Assembly (NCBI RefSeq): GCF_041381155.1
Contig: NC_091139.1
Location: 11,517,905 to 11,581,904 of the forward strand
Origin: Argopecten irradians
Lineage: Eukaryota > Mollusca > Bivalvia > Pectinida > Pectinidae
Length of the DNA: 64,000 nucleotides
Direction: 5' to 3'
A model generated the notes under the pieces. The model was not told where the DNA came from, made no database searches, and was given only the letters and a program-made list of their open reading frames with translations. Positions 24,501 to 36,500 of the stretch are shown piece after piece. The stretch's first letter is position 1. Each line of letters opens with the position of its first letter. Both the position numbers and the translations under genes were made by a program.

Positions 24501-27500
24501 GTTTCTAATGTTTATTTTACCTCAAAACTCTGTGATAAATTCCGGATGTTTATCTGGAGCTGTGACAATATCATCTGGTCAGGAGATTCGTCCATGGCAT
24601 TAGAAGCTGGCAACCGCCGAAAAAATGTTCAGTATACAAATGTACATTATCTAATGAGCTAATGCTTAGCATTGTTAGAGTTCAACGATGCATGTCAATC
24701 GTATGGGCCATACTTACAAGATAGAGACATGAGCACAATAAAACTCAACTAGTAAGTGATCATCAAATATTATTTTATCAAAACGATGTATTTGTATATG
24801 TGCAAAAGTGGTTTTGAGCTGTTTTACGATCACAGTGACTTAAAATTTCTATTGCAGCTTGATAGTCATGGACTATTTGGTCATAAACATAGCATCTCAA
24901 AAATATTAAAACGTAGGTAATAGGTAGGTAAAACATTGTCGTAAAAATAGAATACCATGAATATTTATCTTTTCAGGTTTTAAAAGAATTTTTTTTTTTT
25001 TTTTGAAATGGTGTCAAGGTGAAATGAAACCAAATGGGTTATATCTCGAACAGTCACCAAAATTTAATATTTCCGTATATACTGCATTGGTACACTTAAA
25101 TTAAGCGAATGTTCCTATAGTATTAATACGTTCTCACAATTCATATTTAAAAAAACCATATACATATCAGTAAACAAATAAAAAACGAAAACCAAATTAT
25201 CTTGTTTACGCGGCATCCATTTCTATCATGTATGATCAACTATCTGATGTGCAAACAAAAGATGTTTCTTTATCAAAAATAACAATAGAAACCAACAGCT
25301 TACCTGTAATAATTAGGATGTGACATGACTTCCCGGGTGTTGTTTCGTACGTCACAGAACTCGTCATCGTCCGGAAGTAAGGAGTAACCTTCATAAGATA
25401 TCTACTGCTTGCATTGAGTAAACACGTATTTGGGGAGTTAAAAAGAAGAGACCCTGGACTGATCCTGCCCTTCCAGAGATGGTCCTGACTGGAACACCCC
25501 TCCTTTATTTCTATGGAGTATGTAATGATGACCGATGGAAGCGGGATATCCGGGGTATCCCACAGTTCGTGTGTTGTGATAGGTGCTTGGATGGTATCTT
25601 CTGGTATATATACCACTCTTTGGTGGGGACGTATTGCTGAACATGCTGATAACAAAATGGTTTCAACAATCCAATCATATATGCATTTTATGTTTCTGCG
25701 TTACGTGTTAACGTGCAATTTCTTTTCTTCATCAGTGAATATTACTTTATATCTTCCAGCAGAGTTCTTTACAAAAAACATGCATCAAGTAAGCTTCGTC
25801 AGATACCTATTTATTGTGGCTCTGATTATTTCTATAATCAATTGTGCAGTGGTATAGATGTATTCTTAATAATAAAACATTCGGCTCGGCCACAATCATT
25901 AAATGATCTTGTTCATTGACAAGAAGCTCAACGAAATGAAGACAAACTTATGTTCTCACTACCCATACATGTATTATGTAATTATACGTAGTCAGATTTG
26001 ATTGCGCTTGACAATTGGTCAATGTCTAGTATTTACAATGTAATGAGTATGAATAAGATAACAATGTCAATTCATGTCTTTTTCGAGTAAAATTCAGGAG
26101 AATTTTTGGACAAGCTCAGTTCAGGTCAAATTGCCTGTGAATTACAATGGGGACAACCTACGTCATCGGAAGTGATATCGGACACACAAAAACAATGAAA
26201 AAACGCCCGCTTCAAGATGAAAATCGGCTGAAATTATGACATAACAGCAATGCATCTTCTAAACCTATCGCGCGTCAAAGACAGTGTATTGTTAGAGATT
26301 ATATGAAGCTATTAAATATCGTCAAACTAGCTCAGTTAATGCAAACACCTCGACACAATATTTTTTGACAGCAGGGATATCGGTCACATTTTATTCAATA
26401 AACTGTTAAAAGTTGTAAATAAATAGATGTTGCTGTCACAAAACCGTCCCGTTTACTAATATGTAATATATGACTGTCGAAAGAAAATATTTCCTTCATT
26501 ATATCTGCTAGTGGAGAAACATAGACGGTGCTTAATTAGAAATTATGAAAGTGATATCGGTCACATCCAAAGTTACGAAAATTGAATATTACAGCATTGT
26601 ACATGTAGTCGTTATTTACGCATTCATGCAACTCCAATGGATACCCATCAAAATACTTTTATTGAATTGATCTTTTTAACCCACCATCAGCAAATGGTTG
26701 GCGAGCTATGAAAATAGCCTCCACCCATTGCTCGTCATCCGTCCGTCTTTAATTTCTGTTATTTCTCTGAAAGTACTGAATCGATTTATTTCGATACCGC
26801 TACATGTATTTACCAGAGAATATTAAGGATCTTTTTTAAATTTCATCTTTAGAAAGTCATCTTTCTTGATTCTAATAGATGAACTTGTTGCTATGGTTCA
26901 AATTCAACATGTGAGCTTAATACTTAATGAACCTTTCTGGAATTTTTTAAGTACTACAGGTATCTCTCTCTTTACTCTTGTTGTGCCTAATGCACCAATG
27001 GGAAAACGCAGTAATCGACAACTTCAAGTTCGTTACCATGTAGACATACAATTATCAAATATTTTGTTCGATATAGATATATTTTGATAATCATTTTTAA
27101 CATAGGATTGTATTTATTAATGCTCATTTTTGAGACAGATAAGATTACAAAATAATGAATATTTGGCTATCTTGAAATTATTTGACTACCACGGTGATTT
27201 ATAGCATTCATATACATATATTTACTTTTTCACTGCAACCCTAATATGTATACCTACCAAGCGCATTTGACATTCAGGGGTGCATGATCTGCTATCCGCT
27301 TATATTTATGTGATGTCATAATTTTTGTGCCATCGATCACAGAAAATGGCTGTTTCGTCCTTGACGATATTGATTTTTTTCTTTATAGATACAAATATCT
27401 TGGGATGTTATCATACAAGTGTTATCAAATGAAAATGTATTCATTAAATTGCATTCAGTTGACAATTAAGGGAGTATGAATGCCAACTGGACATCTGTTA

Positions 27501-30500
27501 ATTCAACATGAAGCGCTAAAGATATTGGACCAACATGTTAAATTGACCGATTTGTAAATCCAATGGTAAACGTCACGATATCTCTTGGCCCTCCTGTTAT
27601 CAACTGATTTGCTTTTATAATTTGTTTGCATATGATCATTTGTGCTATTGTTGTTAAGATATATTCTAAGTACCTTTTCAATCGTTATTGTGTGTGTTAA
27701 ATCTGTGGAGAAATTATTAGTGAACTGACATGTAGAACTGTACTAACGCTATCAGCTAAAAACCCTCAGTGATCCTGTCTATCATGTATTCACGTATTTC
27801 TGTAGCTTATAGATCAGTGTGCTTTTCCTTTTGTTTACATCGGATGCCTTTACATCTTTAAGTTTTATGTAGTTTCTTCTATATTGTCACTGCGAAGTTT
27901 TTAAATTATACGCAAAGACAATGCAAGAACAAAGGGTGTGTACAAATACATGTATAAACAAAAACTAAACAATATACAGTGTACGAATACCAAAGTATTC
28001 AGCAAAAAAATTGTTACGATAAAAGCTAATGATGTATCATGTATCTCGGTAGTATTTCCTCTTTACTTGCATGATTAGTTAGGGAAAACAACGCTGCAAT
28101 ATTTCAGCAATCTTTACGAAGCGACAAAGCATTTCAAAATCTTTGGATGTTACCGTTACCCTGTGAACGACATTCTTTTTAAAAACAACAAAACGTCAGC
28201 TAGGTTATACATGTATGTCACTTTTGTAGCGGATAAAATGAACTATAGCTACTATTTGATATATAAGGTATTTCATGTCAGTAAATAACAGTAAAGTTAA
28301 AAAAAATTACACTTGACATATTTTCGGTGAATAAAATGTGACCAATCGCCACGCTGTGAAAAAAAAGACAGACTGATGATGAGCAATAGACGAAAAGCGA
28401 TTTCAATAGCTCATTAACCATTTGCTGATAGGGGGTTCAAAAGTCGTCTTTCAAGATCAGATAAATTCAATAAAAGTATTTTGGCGTCTTATCCACAGTT
28501 TTCGTAACTTTGGATGTGACCGTCATCCCTAAAGTTCTAAGTGTGACCGATATCACTTTCATAACTTCTAATTAAGCACCGTATATGATTCTCCACTAGC
28601 AGATATAATGAATGAAATATTTTCTTCCAACAGTCATATATTACATATTAGTAAACGGGACAGTTTTGTGGCAGCAAAATTTATTTATTTGCAATTTATA
28701 ACGTTTTAGTGAATATAATGTGACCGATATCCCTGCTGTCAAAAAATATTGTGTCGAGGTGTTTGCATAATCTGAGCTAGTTTGACGACATCTAATAATT
28801 TCACAGAGTCTCTAACAATACACTGTCTTTGACGCACGATAGGTTAAGAAGATGCATTGCTTTTATGTCATAATTTCAGCCGATTTCATCTTGAAGCGGG
28901 CGTTTTTTTCATTGTTTTTGTGTGTCCGATATCACTTCCGGTGACGTAGGTTGTCCCCATTGAATTAGTGCGTGTTGATTCATTGGAAATGTAAAAAAAA
29001 AAACATATCTAATTTTACGAAAAAGGTTCTCCCGATAGAGTTTCAGTGCTGCTCGAAATGACCACAGGGGGCCAACTTAATGAAAATGGATGTTGTCATA
29101 CATTTTTTTGTATTTGGAGGATGGACTGATGAATATAAATGACAGTCATGTGATTTTTTCCCGAAAAATACGAGATTTGAAAAATTATTAAAAAATCGGG
29201 ATATTTACTATAAAACAGAGAAAGGGACGACAGTCGCCATATTCCGATACGTTTGTTTTCGCGGAAAATTTGAATATTAAAACGAATCGGAATATCTCTG
29301 ACGAAACCCATTGAATTACACTGCAGGGGAAGTCACTCTAATCGCTCTTCACTAGGACGTTGCTTTCGATGTCACAAGTCAGAAAGCGCCGGTAATTTTG
29401 GATTAAAATATTGCGTTCGACTATATAGACATCGTTTATATGCTTTTGCATGGTATGTGTGTTATTATGGATTATCGGAGGACTGATGCGTGATTATGAC
29501 TCTAGGAAAAAAGGTATACTATTGTGAAAAAAATTACTTTAATCGAGGTGGGGGTAAAAAATCCAATATGGCGACTGTCGTCCCTTTCTCTGTTTTATAG
29601 TAAATATCCCGATTTTTTAATAATTTTTCAAATCTCGTATTTTTCGGGAAAAAATCACATGACTGTCATTTATACTCATCAGTCCATCCTCCAAATACAA
29701 AAAATGTATGACAACATCCATTTTCATTGAGTTGGCCCCCTGTCGAAATGACCAATATCACGAACCTTACTAAATGTCGTAGTTTATAACATTCTGTATT
29801 TGCATATTACAGAGTTATCTGCCCTTGGGGTAGGTATCAAATGTGACGTCATGTGTTTGCGAGCGTAACGTCATAGTTTTCCGAGAAAATGACGTGAATT
29901 GCGCTCACAAAATAATGACGTGATAATCGATACCTACCCACAAGGGAGCGAACTCTAACATGCAAAGATGGGTAATCAAAGTGAAATGGTATACTCGCAG
30001 AATAAAATATTTAATGTAAGCATACCAACTACAATGGCTGCATTTACTTACCGAATGTTAATTTTAGCTGTTGTAAATGCGTGGTTACTAGGAATAAACT
30101 GAGAGGAGTAGATGAAGGTGTCATGCTTGTTAGATTCACGGTCGGGATAGCTTCGGTTTCTTGTTGAAATTTCCATAACCTAATACAGGAAGAATAAGTT
30201 AACTACATATTCTTTTATATTGCTTATTGTATGGAATAATCGTATAGAATCAGGTCCACTACCATCCGAAACAAAAAACAACAACTTAAAAACAATAACA
30301 ACTAAAAGAAAGCAAACTTATATAGATGCCTAAAATACGATAGCTCATATACGCCTTGTCAATATACACTAAAGCAACATAGTTTTGACAGTAATTTCAC
30401 GTAAAAACGTTGTCAGCAACCACAAAAGCAGTCGTTTTATGTCAAGTGTTGTCCATTCTTTTTTGTCAAATTTTGCTTTGCTTTTAGTTTATTTTGTTGG

Positions 30501-33500
30501 CCCGTAAACGCCTGTCACTTTTCTAACGTTGCTTTGGGATAATTAACATTCCTTTTTTGATAACAACCGACTGATTTATTGGGGAAGGTGATATTTTGAT
30601 ACCTTAAGTTGACATTTTGGTGGTCTCTCGTTATCGTTGTGATCTATTATGGGCATGAAAAGATTACGGAGAAGAAGCGATTATATTTCCGGCTAACCAA
30701 GCTCTGTATCAGTGCTGGCTTGGTTCTGTCAACAGTAAGGGGAGGGGTGAGTGCAGGTCGAAAGGGGTCAGTTTAAACGACCTCGGTGAGATTAGGTCCC
30801 TGAGGAGCTGTCAGCTAATTTTAGTAGGTAATTAAGATGATTGCGATCTATTGTCTGGATAATTAGAGAGACTTTTGGTTAGACAGTTCAGGTTCGGATG
30901 TTGGAGCTGAGATGTTGTGGCGATCTCATTGTATGTGGCTTTGTATAAAATATGTAAATAAACTGTAAATTATTCTACTGATTTGAGTCTGACTTGAACC
31001 ACACTAATCAATTATGGGGCAAGGAGATATTGGGGGTAAGGGAAAGAAGGTTACCTGCTTAGCGTTTAATACCACCTTTGTCCCATCAGACGGCCGAGTG
31101 TTATCAACGTTAGAAAAGTGACAGGCGGATACGGGCCAACACAGCGTTGACGAAATAAACTAAAAGCAAAGCGAAATTTGACCAAAAAAAATTGTACGAC
31201 ACTTGACAAAATTCGACTGCTTTTGTGGTTGCTGACAACGTTTTTGTGTGAAGCTACTGTCAAAACTGTTGCTTAAGTGTATTTTTACAAAGCGTAAATG
31301 GGTCATCGTACTAAAATGAGGTTACAGCATTAAACAAGCTTCCAAGTTTTGTCGTCTGGCAGAAAATATAAGGCGACCCGCGTTATGAAAATTAACATCT
31401 AGTTCTTTTCAATTAAACTGAATGTGATGATAAATGTAATATTAACGGTAAACTTTCGTGAATCTACAAATTTAAAATTACATTTCCATTTTATAAAAGG
31501 AAGCGAACCTTAAACAGAAAGATGGCAAACCAGGTTCCGTGTATAACAATAGTAATTTTATAGATAAAAATAAAATTTCTGCGCGAAATCTAATGTTCCT
31601 GAATATGACAAGATCATACTTGTAGTGTTAAAAGTAAATAAAATAATAAATCACTAATAAATTACAAAACGTTTTCGTTTTCGAGAGAATATTATTTCAC
31701 AAACGACTAATCTTCGCTTTTAAATGTTTTCTGTATGAATTTAAAGTTGTCCAATCTTTTTTATTCTAAGAGGGTTTTAAACAGGACTACTAAATGCTCT
31801 CCTCGACACATATACCCATACATTATAGGTACAAAATATTGTATTAATACACACTCTCACTCACACACGCAGCATTCCGTAACAACAATAGAAAAGGAGA
31901 GAAAATGAGGTACAAAGAAAATATGGGGACGTTTGGGGTGTAAAGAAATTATCTTTTGGAGTCTATGATATATTCGGACACAATTTAAAAAAAAATAGTT
32001 TTTTTAAAGAAACATTATTATTTATGAATCAAATTTTGAGTTAGGATTGATATTTGGAGCCAACTCTTTTGCAAGTTGTAAATCAACTTTACAGGTTGCT
32101 AAATATTAGATATAGCACAATTCATTGACATTTTCCATTTTCAAAGGAATCAGCACAGAAATCAATATTTATGATTTATGCGCAGATTCCCCAGAAGATA
32201 AAAAAACATATTGATATTTTGTGATGTCCAAGATTTCAGTATTTAGAATGTAAAGTTGTAAGTATTTTAAGCTTTAAGTGTTTCTGAATTTGATTTCACG
32301 TATTTACTTACTGTTCCTGTACGCAGTTCACTGTCTGTAAAGGTTAAAATTGTTCAATATGAATAGACTATTGTTCAATATGAATAGACTACATGTTCAA
32401 AGTTAAGGATTTATCTTAGAGAACTCTTCATGATAGCTTTCTCTTTAAACCAATAAACAGGCAATCTGATGTATTAACCCCGGTAACCAGGTTACTTTTA
32501 GTATCTAGCAATTTACTTTCGTATTTTATTAACAAAGCTGAACTAAACAAAATAAACCATGAGAAAGCAAAAAGGAAATTTCCACAAATTAAAAGATAAA
32601 TTGACAAAATTTATTGAACACAAAACGTGCAAAAAGTACGATTATGATAATGACAGGATTCCAAAAGTAATTATTACACTAAACAAAAATAGGGGGAAAT
32701 CCTTAAATCTACAATGTAAAAATTCTACAATTGCCTAAAATAAAAAAATAAAATACTTTTAACGTCACAAGAGTTGGCTGAGCAAAATAATTTGATTGAA
32801 GATAAAAACAATACATGCAATTCGAGTAAACTCTTTCTTGAGTTATGTAAAGCATTTTTAGAAAACATATTTTTAGTCTGTACCTTGAGGAAGTGTGTTT
32901 TCGTGGTTCTATTCACACTGTCCAGCGATACTTGAGCTAGTCTCGCCTCTCTGTCCACAATGTCCCCGTATTTACGCCTTAATAAACTTAAATGACGCAT
33001 CTTGGAATCAAAGTCCTACAACAGATAGTTGAAAGGTTGCGAATAAAATCCTTTGTTGGTTTCATCACGTCATTCAAAGACGGCCTCCCGTGTGTGTGGT
33101 GTCGTGTGTGTGTGTGAAGTGGGTGATGCGTGTTTTAGGAGACTGTGATATACTTGTGTTGTGTCTTCTTGTATAGTGGAAACTCTTGCCCAGTGCTATG
33201 TCACTTAGGCATGCCTCTGAAGACACCAAGTCGAAATTTTGCGAGATCACCTTAGATATTAAACATTGATATCAAGCTATCATATGACTGTTTCTTAATT
33301 CACAGCGAAAACGTTTGCTATGTAGCCGATTATTTTTACGCATCAAAATTTCGCGGTTTAGCTTCAATGGCCGATTATTTTTACGCATCAAAATTTCGCG
33401 GTTTAGCTTCAATGGTATATATAATTTTTAATGTTTCACTGATCAAATGTTTGCGATCATCGCGATGATCCGCAAAATTGGGAAAATATAAATATCTCTG

Positions 33501-36500
33501 ATGGTTATCCGTCCTAATTCTTACCTTCTTCCCTTCCTTGATCAGGCTACATTCTTTCTCGTTTAGTATTTGTCTCAATGCTGCAAATTCATGTTGGATG
33601 TTTTGTTTCTGGTAAATCCACTCAAGCTTGAGATAGAAAAAAAATATTCAAATCAGCATTGGTAATATATTCTTGAAAATTAGACCCATTGGATATCTTC
33701 AAAATATATTAAGTACATGTAGGGTCATCATTGAATTAAATCATTATACAATGAATGTATCAGGTATATCATAAGACCTGTCAGAATAAGTCTTTCCCAG
33801 ACTGTTTGAATTGGGTCACTCCATCTGATTCGTAGAAGCGCTCGTCATACCCTAAAGCCATTGATTTCAATCTCTTGCTCATTTGCGTTACGTTACATAT
33901 TTGGCGTTTCAACTAAGCTTTTCTGAGTTTCGGGGAAATTGACATGTAATACTGACGAGTCCTATGGATATATAGAGAACGCATGGTCAGTGTCCTAAAA
34001 CATAAACTGTATTTTAGTGGGGGTTTGTCTTTCTGTCCCGAACAAAAATACAGCTGATATTGTAAGTCACTGACCATGTGTTCTTTTTATCCTGCAAAAT
34101 AACCCAAATGCATTTGATATTTTTTTATATATTTAGCAGTGTTACATATTCGTAACACACATGTCCGACTTTCAAACAATATATCAATCAATAGGAGATC
34201 GATAGAATCGACGCAAGTGAAAAAATATTGCTATTTTCCGCCAGTGCCGAAGACAACAAAAATACATGTAGTAGGTGTATTCCGACAATGCAAAAATACT
34301 TGCTGCAGGATAAAATTCTGTATCGTTTGCACAACAAACGACTTATTGTGTGCGGGTATACTAACATAGCAATGGTTCAGTGATGTATTATCTAATTACT
34401 AATATCACTGAGAAAATGTGGCAATACCTACTCTTACTGACTCTTCACACTCCTGAAGCGCTGTCAGGTTAATGTGGGCTTTCTCCAAACATCTCGACCC
34501 GACCTCTCTCTGTAACTCAATCAGCTGTCTCTGAAGATAAATCATACAGGTATTACTTTCTCCATTAGTAGTCATGGCATGGTTATTGGTAAAATCTCAT
34601 TAATTTGCATAACTTATACTAGCAGCTTTACCATTATGAAGTGAACTGACACAAACGTACTTTATGACCTAACAATGGTTTTGTAAGCTCGCGATTTGGC
34701 TATAATTAAGGTATTAATTCGAATCATAAACCTCCAAAACACTCATCATAATTTTCAAACATTTTCAACTTGAAGACGTTCATTTACCATAAATGTAGAA
34801 GTACAGGCTAAGAACTTACCAATGACAGCATATAAGATCGGGTAATTTTTTTTATGAAAGTCGATATCATTGCATCAACATACACGAATATCTAATGTTG
34901 CAAAGATAACCCGAATGGCATTCATTACGTAATCATATGATAAATAAGTCTTGTCATAAGTTTTCGCTACAACAGAAGACATTGTTAGAAATTGCAGAAT
35001 AGCATACCATCGTGCCTGCGACAATAGACGGCGGTTTTTACCGAGAGTGACGAAAAAGCTTCCTATATGATGCCGGTAAAATCTGGTTTTGTTGAACTTC
35101 ATTTAATAATGACAATGATAAAATGCATACCTTTTCATTTTTGACGTAAATTTCCAATTTCTCCACGTCATGCAGGGTATGACCGGAATAGGCTAGACTC
35201 GCTGCACAGACTGGATGGTCACAAGTAAGGCAGTACCAATTCAGCGGTTCCTCGTGAACTTCACAGCGTAAGACGGTCTGTCCCTTCTGGATTCTGTGAT
35301 TCCTAAACCGTGTGTGGCGTGAGTGGAGAGCATGTATACATATGGAGCAACAGTTTATGAGACAGTCTTCACATGAATATCGTGCTACTTTTCTATTATC
35401 ACAATATCCACAAATAGCAAGTGTATCAGACTCTTTACAGCGCCGTGTTCTTAGCGCAGCCGATTGCCTCGCTTCCTGTGATTGTTCAGGGTTAGATGTT
35501 TTGAGTGAAGATATTTTCTTTCCTTTTAGTTTATCACAGTATGATGACGTAGGTGTCTCTGATGTTCGACGTAAAGGCGAATCCACTTTGGTAGGACTTT
35601 TGACTTTCAAACAAAGGTCTTTTGAAGAAGCATCTTCGGTTGTTGTTTTTGGCTTAAGAGAATAATGCTGAGATAATGTTTGTACCCGTCTTTTACGACA
35701 TTCAGATGAAAAATGTGTCTTCACTTTCTGTTTTAAGGTTCTCCCGGAGCTATTACTCCGGTACATCGGCATGTGTTTGACTATTTCTTCGTCAGATGGC
35801 CCCATGTTGTCTTCTTCATACGAATCACTTTCTAGTGCACAACTTTGAAATGCATTTGTCAGATTCAGAGATTTGTCTGCTTCTTCCAATAAATGTCTTA
35901 TATTCAAGATTGAATGAGTTTTATGTGGAAATTCATCTTCTTTGAAAATGTCTTCGTCTGTTGTATCGCCCTCCTCCGTACTGTTGTTTACGTCCGTTGT
36001 TGTACCACCCTCCTCCGTACTGTTGTTTACGTCCGTTGTTGTACCGCTCTCCTCCGTACTGTTGTTTACGTCCGTTGTTGTACCGCTCTCCTCCGTACTG
36101 TTATTTACGTCCGTTGTTACACCACCCTCCTCCGTACTGTTGTTTACGTCCGTTGTTGTACCACCCTCCTCCGTACTGTTGTTTACGTCCGTTGTTGCAC
36201 CGCCCTCCTCCGTACTGTTGTTTACGTCCGTTGTTGTACCGCCCTTCTCCGTACTGTTGTTTACGACCGTTGTCGTACCAACCTCCCCTTTATTGTTGTT
36301 TACGACCGTTGTTGCACTGCTCTCCACCGTACTGTTGTTTACGACCGTTGTCGTACCAACCTCCCATTTATTGTTGTTAACGACCGTTGTTACACCGCCC
36401 TCCTCCGTACTGTTGTTTACGACCGTTGTCGTACTAACCTCCCCTTTATTGTTGTTAACGACCGTTGTTACACCGCCCTCCTCCGTACTGCTGTTTACGT

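Noticed and set aside
25438-25644. 68-codon minus-strand frame MFSNTSPPKSG in another frame of exon 7
   Set aside because: It joins exon 6 only if that exon starts with its internal ATG. The alternative frame is open through the whole exon, fits phases on both sides and ends at a donor.
26145-28961. Long-TIR element considered as a Polinton-type or other large autonomous element
   Set aside because: It is only 2.8 kb, with no coding frame resembling a polymerase, integrase or capsid protein. A foldback DNA transposon fits better.
30530-31100. Middle of the foldback considered as a solo LTR
   Set aside because: It has an AATAAA-type stretch and a CA-ended part, but no convincing paired termini, target repeat or second copy. 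Not claimed.
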